Assembly: GCF_000189635.1 (NCBI RefSeq)
Contig: NW_002476335.1
Location: forward strand, 434,001-498,000
Source of the DNA: Tetrahymena thermophila SB210
Lineage: Eukaryota > Ciliophora > Oligohymenophorea > Hymenostomatida > Tetrahymenidae
Direction of reading: 5' to 3'
Length of the DNA: 64,000 bases
Position numbers and translations under genes: made by a program. Shown here one piece after another: positions 38,201 through 52,200 of the stretch; within the stretch, counting starts at the first letter, position 1; each line of letters starts with the position of its first letter. The notes under the pieces were generated by a model. That model did no database searches. It had not been told where the DNA came from and saw only the letters and a program-made list of their open reading frames with translations.

Positions 38201-40623
38201 AGTAAAGCTAGAAGCAAAATCTTTCCCCACAAATTGTTTTACAGAATACTTTAGAGTAGAACAAAGATATCCTAGAGTAATTTAGGAGTGGTAAAAATAT
38301 TTACTTGATTAAAATTAATTAAATAAAAATATAATTTTTACTCTCACAATCTTACCCTATAATAAAAGGAGTTTTTAGTAATAGTTTTTAATAAACATTT
38401 TGTAATAATCTATTGTGCTTTATCAAAATAAATTCTGATAAAAAGATTAAATTGCCAATAATACTATATTTTATAAACTCCTAAAGCAATTAATTGCCAC
38501 AACCAAACACCTTTAATAGGATTTTAATTATACTAAAATTACTTTAAAATTTTTCTTTTTTTTGCAAAAATTATAAAATTAACTTTTCCAATATTTTTGA
38601 TATGAAAAATATTACTTTTAGAATATAGTGAAAAAAGCTAAATTGAAAACAGTTTACAGATTTTAAGAAATTTTGAATGCTGTTGCATACTCAAAAAACA
38701 TAAATTAGGTGATTGTTTTGTTAACAAGATATTTTATGAAAATTATCTATCTAGTTTTTTTTTATTAAAAATTAATATGATAATTTAATAATTTTTTTTG
38801 CTTTTACTACTTACTGTACAGTTTTTTGAGTTTAGTTTATAATCCAATAAAAATTTCAGTTTGATCAACAAAAAATAAGTTGGATTGAAGAATATTAAAA
38901 AATTATTTGAAAAAATGCAATTACCATTTTTATATTTGTTGAGAAAAGTTCATTTTAAAGTTAAATATTTAAGGAACTCCATTTGATATATTTTATGGAG
39001 ATTGGGGGAGATGATTTTGTTAATTTATTTAGATATTGGAATTATAAAAATAAAAAAACAGATGTCTTAAAACTAATTGCAATCGGTAAGTGCGAGGAAT
39101 GCATTAAAAAGATATAGAATGAACTACCTTAGTTAATTCTTTCATCGAAAGAAATACTTCCTAACTTGTATGCATAGGCCTTCATAGAAAGAATTAATAA
39201 TGGATAAATCATAGAGGCAATTATTTTTGCACAAAAAAATCTAAGTGCCTACTAAAACGAGACTTTCTATTCTTATAATGAGAATGGATTTGTTATTCCT
39301 ATTTCTATTAATGTAATTTTTTTTTTTTCATTTACCAAAGATTTTAAAAAAATCAAAGAGTATAAATATTCTATTACGCTGCAGTCACGTGAAATATTTA
39401 TCACAATTCAAGTGAAAATATGGTGTCAAATGCAACTTAAAAAAAGAAGAAATTTCGAATTAAACATCCAAAATGTTAAGATGAGAAGCCTTCTTTATTC
39501 TTAGAAAAATAATTTAGCAGAAATTTTAATAATAGTTCAAATATTTGCTAGCTACTGAGCTAGCCATAAAATATATTTACTGACTTAATAAATAACCTAA
39601 ATTATAAAATAAAAAAGGAATTGATGGGATTAGTGGCGATAAAAGATTATTCAAAATATACTGGATTGTAATTCTTATTAAGTCAAAATCAGAGATACAT
39701 CATCTAGGACTTGATTAACAAATCGATTCTAAGTAATATTTTGACAATTTTTATTTTTGCATCATTTAACAAATATTTTAAAATATCTGAAAATTTTTAT
39801 CATTTCTCTCTAAACTCTGATTAGGTCTTTTTATCAATTTTTAAGCATTTCTAAATAAAGAAAATACAATAAAGATATATTTTTCGATAATAGAATAAAA
39901 TGAATCATGAAAATTGTGCAAAAGAATATTTTTGTTTAGTTTAAGGTAAATAAAAATATAAATCGAAGCCATATTAAATAAATAACTAACCATAAAAAAA
40001 TTAACCAGCTTAATATTCAAAGCCGCAAAAAAATTTTACAATCCAATGACCCTTACTTCTGTTAAATTAACTTTTGAGCACAATAATCAAAATTATTCAT
40101 GATTTATTTAGTGTTTAATGTAATAAACAACTCATTTTATTTGCGAAAAGATATCTCAATTCCTACTTTTTTACTGCTTATGCTAGTAAAAAAGCAATTT
40201 AATAAAAATTTTATTCTAATCTATGCCAAATTCCAATTTTAAGGAGCAGATTCATGAATGCTCAATTTTGTGATAAATATATGCAATCCATTAGAAAATA
40301 AATTTGTAAAATTAATATTTTATTTTACTCAAAATTTGAGGTGAATTTGATATTTTTTTTTTTGATATTCCAGATAGTTGATTTAATTAATCGATCTATA
40401 CATCTTTCTTGAACTTGAATATCTATAAATTTAGAAGCATTAATTGCATAATTTTTAGATTAATTTGGTTTTTAATTTTTTTCTTCCCAAATTGTATTTA
40501 GATTTGTTTGGATGCGCAGATGTGTCAATTCTAGAACTGATCCTAAAGCAACTCTAGCTCATAGCAAATCGTTTCAAATAAGAAAAATACTACATTGGAG
40601 AAATATATAATCTTAAAGTTTGA
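35236..40623 (+). CDS. RanBP9/RanBPM-like SPRY-LisH-CTLH-CRA protein
   Basis: Eleven exons: 35236-35397, 35492-35571, 35806-35871, 36267-36315, 36469-36568, 36606-37031, 37259-38080, 38201-38290, 39062-39312, 39618-39732 and 40502-40623; 760 codons. SPRY (about 40-200): TSIQSNRPADRENLIFYYEI, DISVGFADSDFPMNKHPGHT, NSYGYQSDGSVYSN, DVIGCGINYLKKEIFF, YPTLGMHGP. LisH (about 222-255): QVVQSYLYFNGYFETLNAFE. CTLH: LKLIAIGKCEECIKKIQNEL, AFIERINNGQIIEAIIFAQK. CRA: ELMGLVAIKDYSKYTGLQFL, LILKQLQLIANRF. This is the architecture of RanBP9/10, a core scaffold of the CTLH/GID E3 ubiquitin ligase. A ~300-residue Asn/Gln-rich insertion separates LisH from CTLH, which are normally adjacent. Introns range from 37 to 771 nt. 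The least certain junction is exon 6/7 (donor at 37032); an in-frame ATG at 37270 could instead start a second gene. Confidence 0.87.
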
Positions 40624-43600
40624 TCAATAAGATTGTTTCTATATAACTTCAATAAAAATATACTTTACTAATAAAATTCTTGATCATTAGTTTTCATTTA
40701 AACTGACTGATTCAGAGCTAGAAGATTTGAGTTTAGAAAAGAGAAGTTAATTGCACTTGTTGAATTAATAATAACTTATTTTTTATTTGCAAAGTCATTT
40801 TTTGCTTCCCAAGCTATTACCTATGTATGTTTAACTATGACAGAGCTAGTATATGCTCAAGAAAATAATGAAGCAAAATTTATAAATATGATAGTTCTGT
40901 AATTAATTAATAATCAATGTAGATTCCAAATTAAAATTCTCATATTTGCTATCAATCAATCCTAATAGATAACAACTAAATAGATATTAGATAGGAAAGA
41001 ACATTAATATTTTTATCACAAATAGCTATTAAATAATAATCTAGAAAAAAGCAATCTTATGTAAAAATATTAAATTTTACATTATAATCAACATCCAAAT
41101 ACTGATGAAATAAATATAAATTATGAAAATAAGAAGTAAATATTCTTGCAACAATTAGAACTTATACTAAATTTTTTGAATAAATGCTTTGTAAACTAAG
41201 TTCAAAAAAGCAGTAGTAGTTTGTGGGTGTGAATTCATTTATTTTTTATTATTATTTAATAAAGAAACATATAATTACTCATAAAAAAGTAAATAACTAT
41301 CAGAATAACCAAAAGACAGATCAATTTGAATAAAAGTAAACCATCAAAAAAAAACATCATCTAAATTTATATTGAAAAACATGAAAAGCTATCTTCTTAA
41401 TAAAAATAAAAATAAAAGACTCATCTCTTTCAGCATGCAGAAATTACACAGTAAACTCAAATCATGGCTCAGAAAATAAACACTTATATAAACTATTATA
41501 AATATATATAAATATATAATATATAAATACTCCAAATCAGTAAGTGATATTTGCTTAATAAAACAAAATTTACAATGCAAACACTAACTTGATCAATAAA
41601 TAACTCATTCACTCAAAAAGAAACATAATCACAATCACAACAACAATAATAATAACTAAATACTCAATTAACCTCCAGTAAATATTATATATGCTCCTTA
41701 TTTGTAATTAATTTCTAATTGCTCTTTTTCTCATTATTAAATTATGTGTTTTCAGTAATTTCTTTATAAGATAATAGTAGCATTTCTCTTTTTTAGAAAA
41801 AATTTTAAACCATCCATACCCACTTTATAATTTCTTCCTAAATATTTCTTTTATACAAGTCAAATGAACTGATAAATAATTTTAAAAGAATCATACCAAT
41901 ATTTTATCTGTAGATAACCTGACTTATTAATTTATAATTGTTAAGCTGTATATCATTTTGCTTTTATGGGAGATGCTGTAACGCTTATTTTATGTATTTT
42001 ATACTAGCTTCTTTTTTAAAAATACTGAAGACTATTAATTCTTATTTTTAAAATTCTAAAAGTAGGATCATAAAAAAATATATATATAAATGAATAACTA
42101 CTACAGAAAACTCTCTCAAATTAATTCTACAACTGTAAATATGAAAAAATGATAAAATAATATTTTTTTTCATTGATATAAATCAATCATAATTCATAGT
42201 TATTCTATCTATAATCAAATACTGATCAATCGATTGATCTCATAGAATATTTTAAGACCAATTTTATCAAACTAGAACTTAGATAGAATGAAATACAATA
42301 TTACAAAATTATCATTTCAAAAATCTTTCATACACTTAAAGGATAGGAATGATAGCTTTAGAAAAAAGGAAGTACATAATTATTCGATGTATTTGCACAT
42401 ATATTTAGAGAAAGATTAAGAAATGGATTGAAATTGGTTATCAAGAGAAAAAACTTATATTGATTTGTAAATTCTTCACAAATATTATTGGGAATAAGAA
42501 AAAAATAAAAATTAGTAATATTAGGCAGAAACTAAGAATTGAGCCCTAAGATATAAAACACAGTATTTCAAATGGGTCAAATAATATAGATTAAATATTT
42601 ATTATATAAAAATATATAAGCATAAATTGATTGATTGATAGATAGATAGAGATAGATTGATTGATTGATTGATTGATTGAAAAAACTACATACAAAAGTC
42701 GAATAAAAGAGATAAATAAAAAATTGAAATTTAAAATAGAATGAAAGCAATTATAGTGTGAATTAGTTATTTATTAAATTATTTGATTGATTGATTTTAA
42801 TTTCTTTTTCAAAATTCTTTTTAAATTATTCAGATTCAATTGATCCTTTAATATTTAGTGGGGAGAGTTAGAAAACCAATAAACCAAATATTAAAGACTG
42901 CTGCATAGCAGAGTAGATTAAGTAAATATAGTATTTAAGAATAGGAAAGAAATTAAAAATTTTTAAAAGAGTCGTTTTTTTTCAATAAGAAAAAGACTAA
43001 GTTAATATTTGCCAATTCCCACAATCAATCAGCCAGTCTCAGACAAGTTAACCTAACACCCAATGCACATATCTATTAATTGAGATATTATTTTTATCAA
43101 TGATTTCTACTTTATGCTTACAGGTGAAAATTTATACATTTATAAAGAGTTTATTTTATAGATTAAATAGAACCTGTATTTATTTATTTATGTTTTTTTA
43201 TGCATTCATAATTGTCTTGAATTGCAATTTTGATGGGTTTTGTTTTTGTTTGGAACGACATATGTTATATTAATTTATTTAATTAATTTTAAAAGTGATG
43301 CTATAAATATAATCAGCCTATAATAAAATTAATAATATTTGAAATAGTATAGATAATATTAATTAGTATTTATTAAATCGTGTTTCGTTATGATATACAG
43401 TAAAGCTAATTCAATTTTATTGAGCTCTAAAATAATATATGTTCAGTAAAAATAAGCGATGAAAAAATCTAAAAAAATATCAAAAAAGAAATTAATTCAA
43501 GTGAAATTATTCCTTATCTAAAAGTATTTCACAGCTTTAACTTAGTGCTTGTATAATAAATAATTTAGCTAAAAGACTTTTTAAATATTTACGAACTCTG

Positions 43601-44064
43601 ATTATTTATTTAAGCAAGTAATGCAAAATATATAAATGAATATTTAAAATTAAAAATATCAGTCAATAAGTAAAATAAAAGTGCTTGCTTTTTTTAAAAA
43701 TTTGAACGTAACTCTAAAAGCTAAAAGGGTAAGGGAACAAAACAACTCAAAGAAAAGTATTTATTAATATTATTGATAAATACCAAATAAAGCTAGCGAG
43801 CGTGCGAGTTTTAAATATTTCTGTCTTTTTCATTTAGATAATAAATTTTATGAAATAAAAAACAATAATTAAAAAAAAACTTAAAAATAGAGTAAAAACT
43901 CTTTACCTTTGTTAGCAAGAAAACTTTTAAAGGACTTATTTAATATAAAAATAATAAAAAAACAAAAAACAAAATATTAAATAGTAAATTAACCTATTAG
44001 AAATATTTGCTAAAATTTACGCTCACTCGCAAGGAACCTACCTATCATCTCTCATAAAACAAAC
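40624..44064. other. Long intergenic region, no secure gene
   Basis: 3.4 kb between plus-strand genes. It contains a TTGA/GATA microsatellite (annotated) and an unconvincing 163-codon open frame at 41381-41872 (see rejected items). Otherwise AT-rich without recognisable coding or RNA features. Confidence 0.45.
42627..42680. repeat. TTGA/GATA tetranucleotide microsatellite
   Basis: Compound simple repeat: about three TTGA units, several GATA units, then six or more TTGA units ending before a poly-A run. Smaller TTGA/TCAA runs occur elsewhere in the window (for example near 42780 and 51200). Confidence 0.9.
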
Positions 44065-44313
44065 TCACTTACCATCCTCTATCAACTCTTAATAAACCCT
44101 TTCGAATGTAGGCTCTTCCCCAAGTTTATCCCTAAAATCCTCTACTCTCACCTTAGCTCTAAACTCTTCAATGGTTAACTCAATTGAATCCCTACTAGTA
44201 GGCTTTATTGTTACCTCTACTTTCTTAAAACACTCCTCTCCAATCACCTTTGTTTATGTCTGCTAAGGAGGATGAAGTAATTCCTTAAATTAATAAAGAA
44301 TCTCTCTTCTCCC
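44065..44313 (-). other. Coding-like antisense segment, status unknown
   Basis: On the minus strand, 82 codons are open between an in-frame TGA (44314-44316) and a TGA at 44065. The part from 44247 down reads KVIGEECFKKVEVTIKPTSR, then DSIELTIEEFRAKVRVEDFR, then DKLGEEPTFERVYQELIEDG. This mix of charged and hydrophobic residues with mostly purine first-codon positions is very unlike the K/N/I/F translations of surrounding noncoding DNA. It is flanked by an acceptor-like ACAAAG at its upstream edge and a strong donor-like GTAAGT just after GAGGATG at its downstream edge. It has no ATG, no partner exon that I could find, and it abuts the start of a plus-strand gene. It could be an exon, a gene relic or coincidence. 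Confidence 0.35.
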
Positions 44314-45443
44314 TCAACCATCTCCAACAATCCCCCCTCTCTTACTGCCTTAATGATAACCAAATGACTGAATCAACTCAAGAAAACTCACCTAAGCTTG
44401 CTTATTATAATCTCGGATTAGGAATGAATGACTGCTTCTCTTTGCAAGACAAGCCAATTTATGCCACCGCTAATGTCTTAGCCAACAATCTTCCAAACAT
44501 TTAGTTAATTGCTCCTATCTAAAAAAAAATTAAGAAGCAAAAAAGTAACAATTCTGCTAAAAAAGCTGATAGCGATAACGTCCTTACAAATATCCGCAAA
44601 GAAAGTTGCGACAGTGTTATCCAAAGCAGCGGATTTAAAAGCCCAACCCTCTCTTCCAATAAATTAAATGCTAGCAACAGCTTAAACCTCAATGATGACA
44701 AGAATATAATACACATTAACTTCACTAAAAATCTATTGAAGTCATTCCGTCGCTACTGCGAATATTATCACAAAAATAACTAACAATTGCTTTAATAGAT
44801 CAAAACTGATTTCGAAACCAATCACATGAATAATCAACTCCTTGTTCACTTCATGACAAGCCAAGTTACCTAAGAGTACTTCTAGATGTTTGTTGATGGT
44901 CCTGCTTAAAAATGGGTAAAAGAATAAAGCCGTCTTAAAAAGTAAGATCAACAATTAGAGCTCATCGAAATCTGCAGATAACGTCTTTTTGATAAGATTA
45001 AAGTTAAGAAATACTGCGATACTGTATCTAACCCTATATAAATTGAAGACAACTTAAGCTGCTAATCTCCTGCTATGAGCCCTACTGCTATCCCCTCAGC
45101 TCATCCCCTTAAGAAATCTTCCTCTTTGACTGCTCGCCCTATCTTCAGTTAAATTGGTAGCGCCAACCAACCAGCTGCTGTAAAATCTGCATTAAGCTCC
45201 TCATCTTCAGAATCATCTGAGTCTTCATATGAAGATGAAATAATTGATTAAAAAAATAATCAATCCAGTAATAATCGTAAAGAAGAATGCGATCTTGAAG
45301 AAGAAAGTGACAGCTCCTAATCTAGATAAATTAGAAACGAAAATACTTAGAGTATCAATAAAGAGAATAATGTACTCTAGGAGTCATTTGAAGTGAAAAA
45401 TGAAGAAATTGAAAATTCCATAAAAATAGAAGATGGATTTTGA
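44256..45443 (+). CDS. Ser-rich protein with acidic tail, function unknown
   Basis: 395 codons from the ATG at 44256, single exon, TGA stop. Other in-frame ATGs are at 44106 and 44364; 44364 is in a better AAAATG-like context. I chose 44256 because the intervening residues look protein-like (AKEDEVIPQINKES), but the true start is uncertain. Base composition is clearly less AT-rich than the flanks, with many C-ending codons, as in well-expressed ciliate genes. A helical, charged core (KNLLKSFRRYCEYYHKNNQQ to EICRQRLFDKIKVKKYC) is flanked by Ser/Lys/Asn-rich disordered regions. The C-terminus has a phospho-acceptor-like acidic stretch (SSSSSESSESSYEDE). No known domain recognised. Confidence 0.72.
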
Positions 45444-48400
45444 ATTGAATTTGTAATTTGAAAAGCTGCACTGTCTGCTTGCTACCATAAATATTATCTA
45501 TTTAATGATTTATGGTGAATTACTAGAGTTTATTTATATTTTGGAATTAAAATGCGAAATATAATTACTCCTTTCTCTCTCAAAATTTTTTTAGTTAAGA
45601 TAAATATTAAGATATCCTTGAATGCATGCATTACTACATACAATAATAAAAATTTAACAAAAATTAACCAAATAACCAACTAACTAACTAACTTAATCTC
45701 ATAAATTAAATAAGCAACCCACCCCTTACTGACTATAATATATATATATGCAACTATCACATATTAATCTTAAATATTAATGAACTAATCAATTAAGAAA
45801 TAAAAAAACTACCCCCGCTTAATCAATTAAAAACTATTGCTGGTGAATTTCACTAAGTCCATACATAAATACATACACTTAGATATGATAATAAACAAAC
45901 AAACACCCCTTTATAATAAAAACTAATTTTCTAAATATTTAATAAAATCAATAATAATTATATAAATATCTTATAAAATACTTGTCTATCTTACTTCCTT
46001 TACTTTCTTAATCCTAATATTATTTCTAAATATCTTTATCGATTGATATATTCAAAATTTAAGGATAGAAAGCAGGGAGGGGAAAGCGCTATATCCTAAG
46101 TAACGATCTATTATATTTTTTACTCAATGTTTCTTCTCCATAATCAAACAATCAATATTAATTATCCAAAAATTTTTTTGAATTCACTCCATTCATCCAT
46201 CTTTGTTAATCTAAGTGAACGAGAAATTATTTTAAGCAATCATAGATACATAATATCTTAAGCTAGTTTGTGCATATCTTACTCGGCCGTTCTAATAATT
46301 TTCAAGCCTTTTCAACTCTCTTACTCTTCATTTAAACTATTTTTAAATTCAAATATCCAACTTTTGAAGTAACATTTACAAGTGATTAATTATCTCAGTA
46401 ATTAAGTGATATGTGCAAGAGTTTTTCCTAATGGCTTAGAAAAAGCGAAAGTAGGAGGGAGGTAGCTCAAGAAGAAAGAAAGAAATAAATATTCCTTTTA
46501 TTATCATAAGTTTTTTAAAATAACTTAAAAAATAACAAAATAAATAAACAAACAAGCAAAAAGTTTAAATTTCATTAACAATAATAACGAAAATGGATTA
46601 GAAATATATTTTTTAAAATTTTATTAAAATATTTACTTTAAAACAAAATCACTACTTAACAATTTATTAATATTAATCTATATTATAAAATTTATAGTCA
46701 AAATTTTTACTTTATGCATCCGTACCTTATACATTTTATATTTTATTTTATTAGTTTATTCAATTTATTATTATCTAGAATTAACCTGATTTTACTTTAA
46801 TATTTTCAGATACTGTTTTTTTAAATATTTCTTTTGCTAGAAGACCTTTCCTATTTATTGAAATTCTATTTAAATGAATTAACTTACAATTTTTATATTC
46901 TTACCAAAAGGCCTTTATTTTTTATTTAACTATTAGTGCTAACTAGATAAGAAAGCATAAACGGTTCTTAATTTATCCTCGATATAAATAACTTCTTATA
47001 CAAATGAGTAATATGAAATATCTTGTGATATGAGTGACTTTATCTCTTGTCAAATAGTTATGAAATCAAAAAGAATATTATTGCAAAAATAAAAATTTTG
47101 GCTCTGCTAACCTATAAATAATAGATAATTTAGAAAAATCTAAAATATTTAAGATTATTAACAATCTTACAGTGTAAACTCGTTGATGTAAAAATATTTA
47201 AAAATACTTTTTGCAGAAGGATGGGAAGAGTGATATATTCCTCTTTTACTGTCTTAATTTGAAGATGAAATTTTTAAAAAATATTGTCGCATACAAATAA
47301 ATACACTTTAGAAATATCACAATATAATTGGCTGATTAAAAATTTTTAAAAAAAAGTATTAATCAGTCAGTTGATCAAATATTTGATTTCTTTTCTATTT
47401 TATTTCATGAATGCTGAAGTTTTTTTAATTAAATAAAATTGAAAAGTGGTAATCAGTATATTTTTATTAGTAAATTATTTGTATATAATTACTTTTAATT
47501 AATGCATAAATCAGTTACCTCCTTATCAATACTTTGCAATTTTTACTCAATCATTATATACTTGCTTCATAATTCAGATAAGTAATTAACTTTCCACCTA
47601 ATTTAATTATAAAAAAAATACATAGAAGAAAAGTCTTTAAAGTTTTACTTTCTTAGTTCAATCATAGTTAGATAGTTCTATTATTTCAGATCGAAATAGG
47701 CCAAGGCCAATTAAATTATCCCAATTTCTGTAATGATTTTTGTAATTATTTTAAAAAACGATGTAATTTTGATAAATAAATTTATCTGTTGTATCTTTTT
47801 TTTTGAAGTTTTTCATTTTTACATTCAATAATTTTTGATGACTACTTTTAAAATATCTAACTCATATTTTCAAGACATGTCATTCAATTAATTTAAAGTG
47901 GTTTGGATGTTAAATGCATCGCAGATATTGCGTATCTTCTGTTATTATTTCAATTAAAGTACCACTTATAATTAAAAATAAAGAAAGACTATCTTAAGTC
48001 TATTAATTAACATTAACTTTGAATATAGTTATTAATTATTTTGCAAGCTAAATGTATTTTTAAAATTAAAAATCTTTTTGACTTACCCACTAAGTAAATA
48101 TAGAGACCTCCAGCTTTGAGCAAATAAAGGTGGATACCATATGTAATTTATGATTTATTGATTGAAAAAATATATCTAAAAATACTATAAGGTATTTATT
48201 TTTCTACCTAATTTAAAAAATATTTCCAAGAAGAATAGAATTAATGGTTAGATTAGTATTATAAGTATTTTAGATATTTTAAATATGATTCTTGAGTATA
48301 TAGTAAAGTCACTCTTGATTAATTCTCATCCATTCTTTAAAAAAAATAAAATAAGTATGAATAGAATTGTGCATGTGTTCATTAAAATATATTCGTAAAT

Positions 48401-49271
48401 ATCTTTTAGTTTTATATTTTTTGATAGAACAGAATGTTGATTATAGCAAAGAGTAATACTGAACTAAATCTTATGCGCAAATGGCCAATAATAACACATA
48501 TAATCATATCATATAAAGTCGATGCCAATCAGATTTATTGAAAAAATGCATTATTATGAATTAGATTTATGAGCAATAAATATAAAAATAAATAAATAAA
48601 TGAACTCAGAGAAAATAGTATTAGGTGATATTAAAATAATTAGCTTAAAATAGAAATAAGTTAGAAGTAGAAAAGGTGAGATTTAATATAGAATTTTATT
48701 CAAAATATTTTGAAAGCAGAAAATTATCCGACTATTTCTAAGATTTTTTTATTAAAAATCTCTTTATGTATTCGCTAAGAAAAAATAAATAAATTTAAAG
48801 CTCTTTGTACACCTTTTAAAAGTATATGAATAGTAAAGGGCTTTAAATAAGGGAAGACCCTATTAATTACTATAAATTAAAATTGAAATAAAATGAAATA
48901 GATTTAAAAAGATTTTGAGAAAATACTTAATGAAGGATGGATGTATGATTATATAGAATAAAAGTGACACATTCATTAATCGCAAGCAAGCAAGAAGTAA
49001 TTGATTATTTTATAGATAGATAGAAAGAATTTAATAATATTTTGGAGGGAAGGAATGTATTTGAAAAAAGAAATACCAAAATAAAAATATTATAAAATAT
49101 ATATATAAACAATATTATTTGTAATAGATGTTTTTGTTTTTGAAGTAAATATTTTTTATAAATATTATTTGCTAAAAGACTAAAGCGATTGTTTGCAAAT
49201 CAAAATCTCTTACTCGCTTTCAATTTTGAAGTTTTTTTACTTGTTTTTTTTTGTTTATTTTTTAAATCTTT
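45444..49271. other. Long convergent intergenic region, no secure gene
   Basis: 3.8 kb between the 3' ends of the gene at 44256 (+) and B9D1 (-). Several frames of 140-180 codons are open on both strands between about 46430 and 47300, but they overlap each other and consist of residues expected from AT-rich noncoding DNA when only TGA stops translation. None is called. No RNA motif recognised. Confidence 0.4.
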
Positions 49272-52200
49272 TCATGAGTAACCTTCTCTTTTAAAATTTC
49301 TCTTCATCACGTTGAATTTAACTTTGATAGTACCAACAGATTTAACTCTAGTAACTTTAGTTGTAAAATAGAAAAAATGAATATAGTTGTTATTTTTTTC
49401 TTTTATTAGTCTCTTTGAATTTGTATGAATATTTGGCAGTAATAATAATCCTCTTATCATCTACATTCCACTATATTAATTAAATATTTTGAACTATTTT
49501 TCAACCTCGAAAGGTAGGTTGCCTTTATATTTCCCACTCCTTCGAATATTTAAGAATCGAAAGTATTTTACAATTTTCATGTATTTAAAAAATTAAATTT
49601 TAAGATACCATATGCACACTCTCAATTTACTTACAAAATAGAAGAATTTCACAAAAATTGCCTGGGCAGTCCTTAAAATCAGGTAATTTAAACAAGTAAT
49701 TAAAAACATGTTTGTTTCTTTTAAAAGAATTTTTCTTAGAAATTATTTGCTTAAATTGGGATAAATTAAAATCATATTTTACTTGGCTGTAAGTACTCTA
49801 AAGCTGTAAATAAAATGTTTATTACTACTTTGCCATAAATTTTTAAAATAAAAAAAATAAGTGCTTATTTGTAGTCAGCAATAGTTGATTGGAGACTACT
49901 TAGGCAAATAATAGTTAAACGTAAATTTTATCTAAATTTTTAAATCTAGCGAATCAATAAATAGTTAGTTATCAAAAAGCAATAAATTAATTTATAAATA
50001 AATATAAGGAAAAGGGGGTAATATATTGTTTATATTGAAAATTAAACTTGAATATTAAAAGAGAGGGAGCTAGCTATCCAAAATATTTAATTAATTTAGA
50101 GCGATTTCTATAACTTAAATTTAAGAAATTAGTTTTTCTTAAAGACATTTAGTCTAAGATGATATTTTTCTAATTCATCAAAATGGAATACATACTAAGT
50201 AAATATGATTGCCACATTTAAAGCTTACGTAAAAAGGTATATTGTGAATAATTAAAAAATAGAATTGCTTTGTTTAAGTATTTTGGTACATAAATCACCT
50301 GAAATATTTAAGAGAGGATTTGAAAATTCAAGATTTAAATATTCAATAAATCAAGTGAAATTAATTGTCTGCCATTCAAATTTATAGTTTAGAAAAATAA
50401 AAATTGCTTTTTAGTAGAGAGAGTATTTTAATTTGCTTCTTTTAGATGATTACTAAAGTAATTAATTGATTATTTAGTTTTTGATTTTCCCCAATAATAT
50501 TTATCAACCTTTAAGTTTTTATTTGGCTAAATGTTAATCAGCTTATCTTTACAACTTATTCATTCTGTATTTATTGACTGATCATGCATGCTAGCTGGGG
50601 AATTATATATTTGGGCTAATACTTTATTAATTTACTTTTTCTTGTAATACAGAGTCATCGTTTGCATTTTTTAAAAAAGTTAATAAAAATAAAATAGCAT
50701 ATTTTGCCTTTTTATTTTATAAATTTATTTTATATTATAAGATTAAGATAATTTCAAACATTCAATTACTCTTGTTACCTCGTTATTAGCAACCAAACAT
50801 ATTTATTTTTTGTAACTTTGTTTGTTTTGTTGTTTTATTTATTTATTCCCGTTTACGGATTCTAAAAAATTTTACAAATCGATGACATTTAAAATTTTTT
50901 TCAAAGAGTTGATTCAAAAGAGACTGATAATTGATGAATTTAAAGTTTAAATTTTATTTTTTTAAACGCTCATCTAAAAAAAAATTTTGTTACCTTCTCT
51001 TCCTTCTCCATAAGCTATTACTTTTTTTGCATCGTGGTATTTTATTTCTTGTTTCGAGAAGAAGCTAAATATTTCCGAGATTTTGCTTGTAGCTAAAGGC
51101 TTATACACTCTTACAATTCTTTCATGACTATTTTTAAAAAATACATTTATTGCATGCACTACTCAAGAATTATTCTGTTTGATTAACATAATCAATAAAT
51201 CAATCAATCAAATTTAGTTATGATTGATTACATCAAATAAAAACTGGAAATAATTGACTCTTCCTTCCATTTAATTATTAATCGATTTAAATGACAAATA
51301 TTAGAGTAAGGCAACTTGTTTTTTGTAAAAATAACTCAAAAATAAAAACGAGCACTATCAAAAATTTTTTTTTAAATTAATATTTCTTCCTACTCTATGC
51401 TTTAAAAATAATCCTCAGTCATTCTCTATTAAATTCTTAGCTTTTACTGTTTGGTTTTTTAAATTTTATTAATGGTTATTAATTCTAAAACACTATTTTT
51501 TCAATATAAAAAATGATTTTTAAATATCTTTATTGTTCCTTTGTAGGATAATACAAAATCATTTTATTATATTTTTAAATCTTTAATTCAAGAATTAATT
51601 CCCTTTTTAAAAAAATAATTGATAGTAAAGAAAGGTAAGAGAGTATAATCATTCAAACGTTGATGTATATTTAAATCAAAATATGATTATTATTTATTTA
51701 AAACAACCAAAAAAGTGTTTTACGAAATCTTATTTTACTACTCACTCATATTTTTAAATATTTTCAAACTGATAATTACCAAGAAGGAAGCAGCAGCGCT
51801 TTAACTTAGATTTAAAATAAAAATAGCTAAAGTTGATAGCATTAATATAAAATATTTGTTGTCATAGAAAATAAGACTTTTTATTTTGAGGTATTCAATA
51901 ATTAAACTTTGGTGATTTAACTGAAAAATATTTAAAAAATAAATGTAATATTTGCTATTATAATTTCTTAAATTTTGAATAATTCTGATTAATCTTTCAA
52001 ATAACTTTATAATAATATTTCGAAACATTCATTATCTTATTCAGCTATCAAATATTTTATTTATTTAATTGCTAGTTAATTTTCTTTATTTATTTATTTC
52101 TTTATTATTTGGCGTTTATTTTATTTTTAAAATTTCTCAAATTTATACCTTCTCACTCACTTAAAAATTCAAATTTTAAAACTAAAATGTTATTATTCAA

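Noticed and set aside
41381..41872. 163-codon open frame (+) with an HNHNHNNNNNN stretch
   Set aside because: With only TGA as stop in very AT-rich DNA, frames this long arise by chance. Apart from the His/Asn run, composition is K/I/Y/F/L-rich like noncoding sequence, and no domain, helix pattern or splice logic supports it.
46431..46877. 148-codon open frame (+) beginning MAQKKRKQEGGSSRRKK
   Set aside because: The basic start is suggestive, but the rest is low-complexity and a similarly long frame overlaps on the other strand. Neither is convincing.
46600..47300. Overlapping minus-strand open frames of up to ~180 codons
   Set aside because: Three shifted frames are all open across the same DNA with no consistent splice sites joining them and no recognisable domain, which is expected for AT-rich noncoding DNA under this code.
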